Positions 9,439-18,935 of a DNA stretch of 64,000 nt are shown here, in pieces (positions within the stretch are counted from its first letter, which is position 1; every line of letters begins with the position of its first letter). A program made the position numbers and the translations under genes. The notes beneath the pieces are model-generated. The model was not told the DNA's origin. It saw only the letters and a list, made by a program, of their open reading frames with translations, and did no database searches. The stretch is from Rouxiella badensis (GTDB lineage: Bacteria; Pseudomonadota; Gammaproteobacteria; Enterobacterales; Enterobacteriaceae). Location: NCBI RefSeq assembly GCF_002093665.1, contig NZ_MRWE01000007.1, positions 62,001-126,000 on the forward strand, given 5' to 3'.

Positions 9439-11025
9439 TCACACTTCATAATCATCGGCAATCGGCTTTAACGGCGTTATCTTTACCTTGAGAATGCGGT
9501 GGCTGTTCACCTCGATCGGTTCAAACAGGTAGTTATCGATATACAGCTGTGCGCCCTGGTGAGGGATGACCTGCGCGTGCTCCATCAGCAGACCGGCAAG
9601 GGTATGATATTCGCGCTTCTCTTCTACCGGCAGCGGCAAATAGGTCACCAGATCGTCAAGCGGCATATAACCGTTGGCTATCCAGCTGCCGTCCTCAAGT
9701 TGAACGATATCGTGGCGCGCGTCGAGCGTGGCCGACGATTCCGGCAGACTCCCTGCAATGGTCTCCATTACGTCGGTCAGCGTCACTATCCCTTCCACCG
9801 AACCAAACTCATCAACCACGAAGGCAAAGTGCGTCTTGGCCTGCCTGAACTGCTCCAGCGCCGCCAATAGGGAAAGCTGCTCCGGGAAAATCAGCGGCTG
9901 CTTGATGATGGCCTTGAGGTCGAGTTCGTTATGCAGCAACTGCTGCTTGAGCAGGTCAACGACGTGGATAACGCCGAGCGGTGCATCGGTGGAACTGTCT
10001 TCGGTAACCAGGATACGGGTATGAGAATTATTGACTAACTGACGGGTTTGCACCTCGGGTGGGTCGTTAAGTTCGAGATTATCGACGTCGTGCCTCGAGG
10101 TCATGACGCTACTGACCGATCGCTCGGCAAGCCCAAGCACACGCTCGATCATTTTGCGTTCCTGCTGGTTAAAGATAGCGTCGTCTTCGTTAGCAATATC
10201 GGCGACCATATCAGAGGAATGCGAGTCGAGATCCGCCTCCTCATGCTTGCCGCGCAGCACCTTCAGTACTGTCTCGGCCGTGCGTTCGCGCAGCGAGCGA
10301 CGAGAAGACAGGAAGCGGCGGCGGTTAAACTGTGCCAGCTGGTTCAGCACCTCTATCATGACCGAGAAGCCAATCGCCGCGTAAAGATAGCCTTTGGGGA
10401 TATTGTAGCCAAAGCCGTCTGCCACCAGGCTAAAACCTATCATCAGCAGGAAGCTTAGGCAGAGGATAACGATGGTCGGGTGCTCATTGACGAAGCGCGT
10501 CAGCGGACGGCTGGCGAGCAGCATCAGGCCGATGGCGATACAGACCGCAACCATCATCACGGCAAGGTGGTCGACCATGCCGACCGCTGTAATGACCGAG
10601 TCCAGAGAAAATACCGCGTCGAGCACCACTATCTGTGCCACGACAGGCCAGAATTGGGCACGACTTCCCTGTTGAGTGTTCTCCTCATCCTTACCCTCGA
10701 GCCGTTCATTGAGTTCTGTGGTCGCTTTAAACAGCAGGAAAAGGCCGCCGGCCAGCATAATCAGGTCACGGGCGCTGAAGGATTTGCTAAATATTGTTAA
10801 CAGGGGATGAGTGAGGGACGAGAGCCACGAGATTGAGGCAAGAAGCAGGAGTCGCATGACCAACGCAAGCAGAAGACCGGTAACGCGTGCGCGGTCTCGC
10901 TGGCCTCGGGGTAGTTTATCGGCAAGTATCGCGATAAAAACCAGATTATCGATTCCCAGCACAATCTCGAGAATCACCAGGGTAGCCAGCCCGGCCCAAA
11001 TCGACGGATCGGCAATCCATTCCAT
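9439..11025 (-). CDS. yegH: TerC-family membrane protein with CBS pair and CorC/HlyC domain (YegH)
   Basis: The 528-residue inner-membrane protein has three parts. An N-terminal TerC domain of about seven membrane segments (residues 10-235) includes the GIDNLVF acidic motif. A CBS-domain pair (about 300-425) follows, then a C-terminal CorC/HlyC transporter-associated domain (about 440-520). E. coli YegH is 527 residues and also lies after asmA. A metal-ion handling role is suggested by TerC and CorC relatives, but the substrate is not known. Here it is convergent to asmA, unlike E. coli, where it is codirectional. Confidence 0.9.
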   Translation of the reverse strand: MEWIADPSIWAGLATLVILEIVLGIDNLVFIAILADKLPRGQRDRARVTGLLLALVMRLLLLASISWLSSLTHPLLTIFSKSFSARDLIMLAGGLFLLFKATTELNERLEGKDEENTQQGSRAQFWPVVAQIVVLDAVFSLDSVITAVGMVDHLAVMMVAVCIAIGLMLLASRPLTRFVNEHPTIVILCLSFLLMIGFSLVADGFGYNIPKGYLYAAIGFSVMIEVLNQLAQFNRRRFLSSRRSLRERTAETVLKVLRGKHEEADLDSHSSDMVADIANEDDAIFNQQERKMIERVLGLAERSVSSVMTSRHDVDNLELNDPPEVQTRQLVNNSHTRILVTEDSSTDAPLGVIHVVDLLKQQLLHNELDLKAIIKQPLIFPEQLSLLAALEQFRQAKTHFAFVVDEFGSVEGIVTLTDVMETIAGSLPESSATLDARHDIVQLEDGSWIANGYMPLDDLVTYLPLPVEEKREYHTLAGLLMEHAQVIPHQGAQLYIDNYLFEPIEVNSHRILKVKITPLKPIADDYEV

Positions 11026-11577
11026 ATCGCTTATTTACCTTCACTGTCGCGGCGAAGTCCGCAAAATGAATAATGGTCGTTGGCAACGTAAATTTCAAAT
11101 TTAAATCAGACAGCTAAAGGGGAATACTTAGCGTTGCGGCGGGAGACCAAAAACGGAGTGGCGGTGGCTTTTCCAGCGATCTGGTGGTTTGGTCGGCAAT
11201 GACAGGCTTAGACCAGGAGGACAAGACGTTTTTTTGTCGGTTTTTATTAAAAAAAATCATTTCTTGGGTAACAATCTTATTTTTTTATGGTTGACTTAAG
11301 GTCATACTTAACTTGCTGTTATGTTGTTGTTTGTAGTTAGCGTTGTAACGACATTTGCATAGGCTACAAAGAATTTCATAGTGATAAGACAACATCTTAT
11401 ACAGGCAAGGGACTGTCGATGAACCTGCCAAATGCAAGGCGAGAGTCTATACTTTGCTTAAGTGATTTTTAGGGTTGTAACAATTGCTTAAGTATCTTCA
11501 GTTAGTAAAGCGGTGAACAAACCATGGCAAACCGCTGGCTGATTTTAATCTTATGGTGTTGAGGAGTATCTCTTACA
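11026..11577. promoter_or_regulatory. Long A/T-rich leader upstream of galF
   Basis: About 550 bases hold no credible ORF. The stretch 11228-11330 is very A/T-rich. The 10-mer TTGCTTAAGT is repeated at 11454-11463 and 11484-11493, and ATAAGA-N5-TCTTAT forms a small dyad near 11383. The promoter of galF, and on the other strand that of yegH, must lie here, but no single hexamer pair stands out. Confidence 0.4.
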
Positions 11578-12462
11578 ATGTTAAAAGCTGTTATCCCTGT
11601 TGCCGGTCTAGGCACGCGCATGTTGCCAGCGACAAAGGCCATTCCAAAAGAAATGCTGCCTATTGTTGATAAGCCACTGATTCAGTACATCGTTAACGAA
11701 TGTGCTGCCGCCGGCATCAAAGAAATCATTCTGGTGACTCACTCGTCTAAAAACGCGATTGAAAACCATTTCGATACCTCTTTTGAACTTGAAAGCATGC
11801 TGGAATCACGCGTTAAGCGTCAGCTGCTGGAAGAGATCCAGTCTATCTGCCCGAAAGGCGTTACCATCATGAACGTGCGTCAGGGCCAGTCCAAGGGGCT
11901 GGGTCACGCCGTTCTGTGTGCACGCCCTCTGATCGGCGACGCACCATTTGCTGTACTTCTGCCGGACGTGCTGATGGACGAAGTGTCCTGCGATCTGCGT
12001 AAAGACAACCTGGCAGCGATGTTGAAGCGTTTCAATGAAACGGGCTACAGCCAGGTTATGGTTGAAGAAGTGCCGGAAGAAGACGTTTCTAAATATGGTG
12101 TGGTTGACTGCAACGGCGTTGAAGGCGAACAAGGCAAAAGTACGCCGATGAAAGCCATTGTTGAGAAGCCTGAGCGTAAAGACGCGCCATCAAATCTGGC
12201 GGTAGTAGGGCGCTATGTCTTCAATAAAGACATCTGGCCTCTGCTGGAAATCACCCCTTACGGCGCGGGTAACGAAATTCAGCTGACAGACGCAATCGCG
12301 CTGCTGATGAAGAAAGAAACCGTTGAAGCCTTCACCATGACCGGTCGTTCACACGACTGTGGTGACAAGCTGGGATACATGAAAGCCTTTGTTGAATATG
12401 GCCTGCGCCACAAGGCAACCGGCGAACAGTTCAAGGCCTGGTTGAAAACTCTGAGTATGTAA
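11578..12462 (+). CDS. galF: UTP-glucose-1-phosphate uridylyltransferase, GalF position
   Basis: The 294-residue nucleotidyltransferase borders the O-antigen locus exactly where galF lies in enterobacteria. It keeps the complete N-terminal signature [19 protein letters not shown] and the VEKPE segment, both needed for UDP-glucose formation. In E. coli GalF the first motif is altered (GLGMHML). The protein may therefore be catalytically active and GalU-like; the symbol rests on position. GAGGAG lies before the ATG. UDP-glucose feeds LPS core and other glycans; it is not needed for a pure mannan O-antigen. Confidence 0.85.
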   Translation: MLKAVIPVAGLGTRMLPATKAIPKEMLPIVDKPLIQYIVNECAAAGIKEIILVTHSSKNAIENHFDTSFELESMLESRVKRQLLEEIQSICPKGVTIMNVRQGQSKGLGHAVLCARPLIGDAPFAVLLPDVLMDEVSCDLRKDNLAAMLKRFNETGYSQVMVEEVPEEDVSKYGVVDCNGVEGEQGKSTPMKAIVEKPERKDAPSNLAVVGRYVFNKDIWPLLEITPYGAGNEIQLTDAIALLMKKETVEAFTMTGRSHDCGDKLGYMKAFVEYGLRHKATGEQFKAWLKTLSM

Positions 12463-12493
12463 TACTCCTTTTTTCACTACCTCAATACCTTTA

Positions 12494-12520
12494 AAAAGCA
12501 CCGAATTTTCGGTGCTTTTC
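12494..12520 (+). terminator. Intrinsic terminator of galF
   Basis: An 11-bp stem (AAAAGCACCGA / TCGGTGCTTTT, loop ATTT) starts about 30 bases after the galF stop and ends in a T-run. Confidence 0.85.
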
Positions 12521-12685
12521 GTTGTTGTGTAAAAGCATCATTGATCTTCAGCCAAGTACTGTCACAGAAAAAGATGATAATCTCTACACAAGCCAATTAT
12601 TGAGTATATAAAAACTAGATCGTGTTAACGTTGGGGAATTTTCTGGAAGATTTATCGGCGCTATGATGCAAAGATAAATTTTGAT

Positions 12686-12730
12686 GCGCTCTACGGTACT
12701 TTGGTTGCTTCAGGCCAAGGCGGTAGCGTG
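12686..12730 (+). promoter_or_regulatory. JUMPstart / ops element (RfaH recruitment)
   Basis: The stretch contains GGCGGTAGCGTG (12719-12730), which is the ops core, preceded by the JUMPstart-like parts GGTACTTTGG and GCTTCAGGCCAA. It lies about 70 bases upstream of manC. In enterobacteria ops pauses RNA polymerase and loads RfaH, which allows long polysaccharide operons to be transcribed past internal terminators. The promoter should lie between the galF terminator and this element. Confidence 0.88.
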
Positions 12731-12797
12731 GATGTCTAATTTTGTGTTCGGTACATTGTTACTGTAATGCTGCACGGTAAGACCTTAAGGAATTAAA

Positions 12798-14210
12798 ATG
12801 TTACTCCCAGTGATCATGGCAGGCGGTACCGGTAGTCGACTTTGGCCAATGTCGAGAGAACTCTACCCTAAGCAGTTTTTGCGACTGCACAGTGAAAATT
12901 CGATGTTGCAAGAAACAGTGCTGCGTTTGGAATCACTTGAAGTACGCGAGCCGGTCGTGATTTGCAATGAAGAGCATCGATTTTTGGTGGCTGAGCAATT
13001 AAGACAGATCAAAAAGCTGTCTAATAACATTATTTTAGAACCGATTGGCCGCAATACTGCCCCGGCTATCGCGTTAGCTGCGTTAAATGCCATTAAAGAT
13101 GGCGATGATCCTGTGATGTTGGTGCTGGCCGCTGACCACGTTATTCACGATGTTGAAATCTTCCATGCTGCCGTTGAAAAGGCCATTCCATTTGCCAACG
13201 CCAACAGCTTGGTCACTTTCGGAATTGTGCCGACCGGACCTGAAACAGGCTACGGCTACATTCAACGTGGTGACAGTATTGGTAATCTTGACGAAGGTTA
13301 CAAAGTTAAGTGCTTCGTTGAAAAACCTAATTTGCCAACGGCCGAATCCTACATTGCTTCGGGCGAATATTATTGGAACAGCGGGATGTTTATGTTCCGG
13401 GCCAAAAAATACCTCGAAGAGTTGGAGAAATTTCGTCCGGATATCTATGAGGCCTGTAAAAAGTCGCTGTGCGAGTTACCGGACGGCATGGACTTCATCA
13501 CGGTTGATAAAGAATCCTTTGCCCTGTGTCCTGACGAATCTGTCGATTACGCGGTAATGGAAAAGACCACCAATGCCATGGTCGTTCCGCTGGATGCGGG
13601 TTGGAGTGACGTTGGGTCATGGTCTGCACTGTGGGAAGTTAACGAGAAAGACACGAACAATAACGCACTGACGGGTGACGTTTTCCTTCACAACACTGAA
13701 GGCTGCTATATCAATACCGATGAAAAAATGGTGGCAGCCGTGGGGGTTAAAAACCTGGTGATTGTTAACACCAAAGATGCGTTGCTGGTTATTGATAAAT
13801 CGCAGGTTCAAGACGTTAAAAAAGTCGTTGAATACCTTAAGATCAATCAAAGAAGCGAGTATAAACACCACCGAGATATTTATCGCCCGTGGGGTAAGAG
13901 TGATTTGGTGGTCGCAGAAAACCGCTTTAATGTAAACCGTGTGACTGTTAATCCGGGGGGGAAATTGTCCACCCAAATGCATCATCACCGTGCAGAACAT
14001 TGGATAATTCTGGCAGGCACCGCGCAGGTTACTATTGGTGAGAAGACTTTCCTGTTAACGGAAAACCAGTCTACGTTTATCCCCATTGGATCAATTCATA
14101 CCTTGGAAAACCCTGGGAAAATTCCATTGGAAATCCTTGAAGTTCGCTCAGGTTCTTACCTTGGCAACGATGACGTTATTCGCATTAAAGATCACTACGG
14201 TCGTAATTAA
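12798..14210 (+). CDS. manC: Mannose-1-phosphate guanylyltransferase (GDP-mannose pyrophosphorylase)
   Basis: The 470-residue bifunctional type II enzyme makes GDP-mannose from mannose-1-phosphate and GTP. It has the N-terminal pyrophosphorylase signature [19 protein letters not shown] (residues 10-28) and the FVEKP sugar-binding segment. The C-terminal cupin domain with MHHHRAEHW is typical of the phosphomannose isomerase part. It is the first gene after the ops element, followed at 14 bases by manB. GDP-mannose is the only sugar donor this O-antigen cluster makes for itself. Confidence 0.96.
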   Translation: MLLPVIMAGGTGSRLWPMSRELYPKQFLRLHSENSMLQETVLRLESLEVREPVVICNEEHRFLVAEQLRQIKKLSNNIILEPIGRNTAPAIALAALNAIKDGDDPVMLVLAADHVIHDVEIFHAAVEKAIPFANANSLVTFGIVPTGPETGYGYIQRGDSIGNLDEGYKVKCFVEKPNLPTAESYIASGEYYWNSGMFMFRAKKYLEELEKFRPDIYEACKKSLCELPDGMDFITVDKESFALCPDESVDYAVMEKTTNAMVVPLDAGWSDVGSWSALWEVNEKDTNNNALTGDVFLHNTEGCYINTDEKMVAAVGVKNLVIVNTKDALLVIDKSQVQDVKKVVEYLKINQRSEYKHHRDIYRPWGKSDLVVAENRFNVNRVTVNPGGKLSTQMHHHRAEHWIILAGTAQVTIGEKTFLLTENQSTFIPIGSIHTLENPGKIPLEILEVRSGSYLGNDDVIRIKDHYGRN

Positions 14211-14224
14211 TACTTGAGGTTTAC

Positions 14225-15607
14225 ATGACTACGTTAACTTGTTTCAAAGCCTATGATATTCGTGGAAAACTGGGCGAAGAACTCAACACTGATATTGCTT
14301 ACCGTATTGGTAGAGCCTATGGGGAGTTTCTGAAACCTAAAACCATTGTTGTGGGTGGCGATGTACGGCTAACAAGTGAAGAGCTAAAGCTCGCATTATC
14401 TGACGGCCTGCGCGATGCAGGCGTAAATGTTCTGGATATTGGCCTTGCCGGTACCGAAGAGATTTATTTTGCCACAGCACACTTGAAGATTGACGGTGGA
14501 ATTGAAGTGACTGCCAGTCATAACCCGATGAATTACAATGGGATGAAGTTAGTACGTGAAGATGCGAAACCTATTAGCGGAGATACTGGCCTAAAAGATG
14601 TTAAACGTCTTGCGGAACAGAATCAGTTTGCCGAGGTAGCGGCTGAATCACGCGGCAGCTATAAGCAGATTTCGGTGCTGGATGCCTATGTGGATCATCT
14701 ATTGGGTTATATCGATCTCAAGAACTTTACCAGGCCATTAAAACTAGTGATCAACTCCGGAAACGGCGCTGCCGGCCACGTTATCGATGAAATCGAAAAG
14801 CGTTTTGTAAAAGCGGCGGTACCGGTAGAGTTTGTAAAAGTTCATCATCACGCCGACGGTAATTTCCCTAATGGGATCCCTAACCCGCTGCTGCCGGAAT
14901 GCCGCGCAGATTCAACGGCCGCGGTTATCGAATCTAAAGCCAATATGGGCATTGCCTTCGATGGTGATTTCGACCGCTGTTTCATGTTTGATGAAACCGG
15001 TGCCTTTATCGAAGGGTATTATATTGTTGGATTGCTTGCTAAAGCGTTCCTGCAAAAAAATCCGGGTGCGAAAATTATCCACGATCCGCGTTTAACCTGG
15101 AATACCCAAGACATTGTCGAAGAAGAGGGCGGTGTTGCCGTCATGTCGAAAACGGGGCACGCCTTCATTAAGGAACGTATGCGAGCCGAAGATGCTATCT
15201 ACGGCGGCGAAATGAGTGCCCATCACTATTTCAAAGACTTCGCATACTGCGACAGCGGCATGATCCCGTGGTTATTGGTGGCAGAATTATTGGCAATTAA
15301 AGGCGATACCCTTAGCAGTATGGTTGAAGATCGCATGGCGGCTTTCCCTGCTTCAGGTGAAATCAACCGCAAAATTGTTGGCGCTAATGAAGTGATTGAT
15401 AAAATCAGAGCCGTTTACGAAGCTGATGCCCAACATGTCGATTTAACTGACGGGCTGAGCATCGAGTATGCGGACTGGCGCTTCAACCTGCGCACCTCGA
15501 ATACCGAGCCGGTAGTACGTTTGAATGTCGAATCAAAAGGGAATACCGAACTGATGAATCAGAAAACGGCGGAAATCCTCCAGTTATTAGGCGGGGATGC
15601 TCTGTGA
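14225..15607 (+). CDS. manB: Phosphomannomutase
   Basis: The 460-residue alpha-D-phosphohexomutase converts mannose-6-phosphate to mannose-1-phosphate, the substrate of ManC. The phosphoserine loop [11 protein letters not shown] places the catalytic Ser at residue 98. The metal loop DGDFDRC lies near 245, and the C-terminal phosphate-binding segment with RTSNTEP near 423. Length is equal to RfbK/CpsG of mannan-type clusters. GAGG precedes the ATG. The stop codon overlaps the wzm GTG start. Confidence 0.96.
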   Translation: MTTLTCFKAYDIRGKLGEELNTDIAYRIGRAYGEFLKPKTIVVGGDVRLTSEELKLALSDGLRDAGVNVLDIGLAGTEEIYFATAHLKIDGGIEVTASHNPMNYNGMKLVREDAKPISGDTGLKDVKRLAEQNQFAEVAAESRGSYKQISVLDAYVDHLLGYIDLKNFTRPLKLVINSGNGAAGHVIDEIEKRFVKAAVPVEFVKVHHHADGNFPNGIPNPLLPECRADSTAAVIESKANMGIAFDGDFDRCFMFDETGAFIEGYYIVGLLAKAFLQKNPGAKIIHDPRLTWNTQDIVEEEGGVAVMSKTGHAFIKERMRAEDAIYGGEMSAHHYFKDFAYCDSGMIPWLLVAELLAIKGDTLSSMVEDRMAAFPASGEINRKIVGANEVIDKIRAVYEADAQHVDLTDGLSIEYADWRFNLRTSNTEPVVRLNVESKGNTELMNQKTAEILQLLGGDAL

Positions 15608-16398
15608 AAGATATGTTATTAGCGATTTATCGCTACCGTGGTTTTATCATCAGCAGCGTGAAGCGAGACTTTCAGTCTCGCTATCAGACCAGTATGCTGG
15701 GGGCACTATGGCTAGTCCTGCAGCCGTTAGCCATGATTCTGGTCTATACCTTGGTGTTTTCCCAGGTGATGCGCGCAAGAATGCCGGGCGAGGCGGGGCC
15801 ATTTGCTTACAGTATTTATCTCTGTTCTGGCGTATTAACCTGGGCATTATTTACTGAAATTCTTGATAAAAGCCAAAACGTTTTTCTTGGCAATGCAAAC
15901 CTGATTAAGAAGCTGAGCTTTCCTAAAATTTGTTTACCGATCACGGTTATTCTATCGGCGGTTTTAAATTTCTTAATCATTTTTACATTATTTATCCTAT
16001 TCCTAGTGTTTACCGGCAATTTCCCGAACATGCTGTTCTTTGCCGTAATCCCATTGTTGTGCGTTCAGCTAATTTTTTCCGTGGGTTTGGGGATGATATT
16101 TGGCGTAATGAACGTCTTTTTCCGTGACGTGGGCCAGTTCGTAACCGTTTTATTGCAGTTTTGGTTTTGGTTTACGCCGGTTGTTTATGTTCTCAACTCA
16201 CTGCCAGAATGGGCGCGTCATATTTTAATGTATAACCCAATGGCCAGACTCATGGCGTGTTATCAGTCAATTTTTGCTTATCACAAGATGCCTGACTGGT
16301 ACTCCTTGTGGCCGGTATTATTGTTAGGGATTATCTTTTGTGCGTTAGGAATGCGACTCTTCAAGAAGCATTCTGCTGATATGGTGGATGAATTATAA
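15604..16398 (+). CDS. wzm: O-antigen ABC transporter permease Wzm
   Basis: The 264-residue ABC-2 type membrane protein has about six membrane segments and the [19 protein letters not shown]-terminal region characteristic of polysaccharide exporters. With Wzt it moves the completed undecaprenyl-linked polymer across the inner membrane. The start is GTG at 15604, overlapping the manB stop by four bases, with GGGGA upstream. Its presence means that the O-chain is finished in the cytoplasm and not by Wzx/Wzy. Confidence 0.95.
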   Translation: MKDMLLAIYRYRGFIISSVKRDFQSRYQTSMLGALWLVLQPLAMILVYTLVFSQVMRARMPGEAGPFAYSIYLCSGVLTWALFTEILDKSQNVFLGNANLIKKLSFPKICLPITVILSAVLNFLIIFTLFILFLVFTGNFPNMLFFAVIPLLCVQLIFSVGLGMIFGVMNVFFRDVGQFVTVLLQFWFWFTPVVYVLNSLPEWARHILMYNPMARLMACYQSIFAYHKMPDWYSLWPVLLLGIIFCALGMRLFKKHSADMVDEL

Positions 16399-17630
16399 TG
16401 AGCTTTATTTCAGTAAATAATGTTGGAAAAGCTTATAAGCAGTATCCTTCAAAATCGTCACGACTCGTTGAGTGGATATCCCCAACCAAAAAGCTGCGCC
16501 ATAAATTAAAGTGGATCCTCAATGATATCTCTTTCCAGGTTCAGCCTGGTGAAGCGTTAGGTATCATTGGCATCAACGGCGCCGGCAAAAGTACACTCTT
16601 GAAACTCATTACCGGCACGGCTAAACCGACTACGGGTGAAGTACACCTTGAAGGCAGAGTTGCTGCGATGCTTGAGCTGGGAATGGGCTTTCACCCCGAT
16701 TTTACCGGTAGGCAAAATGCCTACATGTCAGGCCAATTGTTAGGGATGAGTTCTCAGCAGATAACCGAGCTGATGCCTGAAATTGAAGCTTTTGCCGAAA
16801 TTGGTGATTATATCGATGAGCCTGTTCGCGTTTACTCGAGCGGTATGCAAGTACGTCTTGCCTTCAGTATCGCTACTGCAATTCGCCCTGATATCCTGAT
16901 TGTTGATGAAGCACTTTCGGTGGGCGACGCGTATTTCCAGCACAAGAGTTTTGCACGTATTCGTGAGTTCCGTGAGAAGGGCACCACTCTTTTATTGGTG
17001 TCCCACGATAAATCAGCCATTCAGTCTATTTGCGATCGTGCCATTTTGCTCAATAAAGGTCGAATTGAGAAAGAAGGAAATCCTGAAGAAATCATGGATT
17101 TCTACAATGCGATGCTGGCTGAGAAATCTGGATCCGCAGTGACTATTCGCCAGGAGAAAACTGAATCAGGCCAAATTCAGACCATCTCGGGCAACGGCGA
17201 TGCAAAGGTTGCGGCGATATCATTAATTAACAGCAGCGGTAAAGTTTCCGAAAATATCGGCGTTGGCGATCGCGTGACTCTGAAAATTGAAGTGGATATT
17301 CATCGTCCTATTAAAGAGTTGGTGATGGGCTTTCAGGTCAAAGATCGTTTGGGTCAGGTCGTGTTCGGCACTAACTCATACCATATGAAAGAGTTAGTCA
17401 ACGACCTTGAGCCGGGGCAAAAGGTGACCTTTAATTATCGATTCCCCATGAATTTGGGAGAAGGTAATTTCTCTATCGCGACGGCTTTACACGATCGCGA
17501 TACTCATATTAATAACAACTATGAGTGGCGAGACTTGGCTTTGGTATTTAATGTTATCAATCTCGACAAATTGTCATTCATGGGTGTGTCATGGTTGCAA
17601 ACGGAGCTAGAGTGTTCTTATGAAAGATAG
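16398..17630 (+). CDS. wzt: O-antigen ABC transporter ATPase Wzt with C-terminal carbohydrate-binding domain
   Basis: The 410-residue protein has Walker A GINGAGKS at 58-65, signature YSSGMQVRLAF at 146-156 and Walker B ILIVDE at 166-171. It carries an extra C-terminal domain (about 265-405) of the Wzt_C beta-sandwich type. In E. coli O8/O9a the C-domain reads the terminal cap (methyl or methyl-phosphate) on the mannan and makes export depend on termination. It overlaps wzm by one base (TAATG) and the next methyltransferase gene by 11 bases, so translation is probably coupled. Confidence 0.95.
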   Translation: MSFISVNNVGKAYKQYPSKSSRLVEWISPTKKLRHKLKWILNDISFQVQPGEALGIIGINGAGKSTLLKLITGTAKPTTGEVHLEGRVAAMLELGMGFHPDFTGRQNAYMSGQLLGMSSQQITELMPEIEAFAEIGDYIDEPVRVYSSGMQVRLAFSIATAIRPDILIVDEALSVGDAYFQHKSFARIREFREKGTTLLLVSHDKSAIQSICDRAILLNKGRIEKEGNPEEIMDFYNAMLAEKSGSAVTIRQEKTESGQIQTISGNGDAKVAAISLINSSGKVSENIGVGDRVTLKIEVDIHRPIKELVMGFQVKDRLGQVVFGTNSYHMKELVNDLEPGQKVTFNYRFPMNLGEGNFSIATALHDRDTHINNNYEWRDLALVFNVINLDKLSFMGVSWLQTELECSYER

Positions 17631-18933
17631 TTTCTATACAGTTAGCGAAGACTATTACCGCCTTTTTGAAGAGAAACACCGCGGCAGCGTACAGGACATT
17701 AAAAACCGTTTACAAGTTTATATCCCATTCATTACCGCATTAACCAAAATCGACCCTTCTGCCGCTGTTGCAGACATAGGCTGTGGTCGCGGTGAATGGC
17801 TAGAGATCCTCAGGGATCACAATATTCCGGCATTTGGGGTTGATCTGGATGAGGGAATGCTTGAACGCGGCTTGCAGGTTGGTCTGGATGTCAAGAAAAT
17901 GGACTGTCTTGAATTCCTTCGGAGCCAGGCTGACGAAAGCCTACTGGCTATTACCGGATTTCATATCGCAGAACATTTGCCATTTGAAGTTTTGCAGGCG
18001 GTCGTTAAAGAGTCTGAGCGCGTATTGAAGCCAGGGGGATTACTGATACTTGAAACGCCTAACCCGGAGAATATCAGCGTAGGTACTTGTTCATTTTACA
18101 TGGATCCAACGCATAACCATCCATTGCCTCCGTCGCTGCTTGAATTTATCCCTAATTATTATGGCTTCTTAAGAACCAAAATATTAAGGTTGCAGGAAAA
18201 AAGCACTTTAAGAGACTTAGAATCGGTTATTACGTTAGTAGATGTTCTAAAAGGAGTGAGTCCTGATTATGGTCTGGTTGCGCAAAAGAAAGCCGACCAA
18301 GAGATTATTCAATTAGCTGACGCATGTTTCAACCAAGAATATGGTGTCACTCTGGATAACCTGGGAAACCGTTATGACCAACGTCTTGCACAGCAGGCTA
18401 AAAGGATAAACAAAACCTTAAGTAATCAGGCTACTAAGTTTCATAACTTTGAAAATCAGTTGCAGCGTTTCCAGCAAGAATTCGAAAACACTAAACATGA
18501 GCTTTTAGCCGTTCATGCCCACAATCAAAGCCTGCAGCAGCAAGTTATTGATTTCCATAACAGCAAGTCTTGGAAAATCACATACCCTCTGCGTTGGGTT
18601 TCAGGTCAGGCCCATGCTCTTCGCACACACGGCATCCGGGCACGCGGCCGCCAAGTCATTAAGCGAATATTAAAAAAATCAATCAATATTGCCTTGGGTG
18701 TTTTCCACAATAATCCTAAAATCAGACGCTTTGTATTTTCTACCATTAAAAAGCTGGGAATATACACACTAATACAATCCGTTTACCGACGAGTTGTGTA
18801 TTCTGCGCCCAACTCACAAAGTGGGCTCATTGCGAGAGAGCGTAGCGTTATTTATCAGGAAAATATGACCAGTCGGGCTATTGCTATTTACGAACAATTG
18901 AAGAATACAAATAATAATAAGCACGGAGAGTAA
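17620..18933 (+). CDS. Chain-terminating methyltransferase with coiled coil (WbdD-like, kinase absent)
   Basis: The 437-residue protein has an N-terminal class I SAM methyltransferase (motif I ADIGCGRGEW at 51-60, acidic GVDLDEG at 73-79, post-motif LKPGGLL at 136-142). A Gln/Asn-rich coiled-coil stretch follows (about 255-315), then SKSWKITYPLR and a basic, amphipathic C-terminus. E. coli WbdD caps the mannan end, recruits the polymerase and uses its coiled coil as a ruler for chain length. In O9a it also carries a kinase, but no kinase motif is visible here. By position and layout this protein should methylate the non-reducing terminal mannose. This is inference from context. Confidence 0.75.
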   Translation: MKDSFYTVSEDYYRLFEEKHRGSVQDIKNRLQVYIPFITALTKIDPSAAVADIGCGRGEWLEILRDHNIPAFGVDLDEGMLERGLQVGLDVKKMDCLEFLRSQADESLLAITGFHIAEHLPFEVLQAVVKESERVLKPGGLLILETPNPENISVGTCSFYMDPTHNHPLPPSLLEFIPNYYGFLRTKILRLQEKSTLRDLESVITLVDVLKGVSPDYGLVAQKKADQEIIQLADACFNQEYGVTLDNLGNRYDQRLAQQAKRINKTLSNQATKFHNFENQLQRFQQEFENTKHELLAVHAHNQSLQQQVIDFHNSKSWKITYPLRWVSGQAHALRTHGIRARGRQVIKRILKKSINIALGVFHNNPKIRRFVFSTIKKLGIYTLIQSVYRRVVYSAPNSQSGLIARERSVIYQENMTSRAIAIYEQLKNTNNNKHGE

Positions 18934-18935
18934 TA

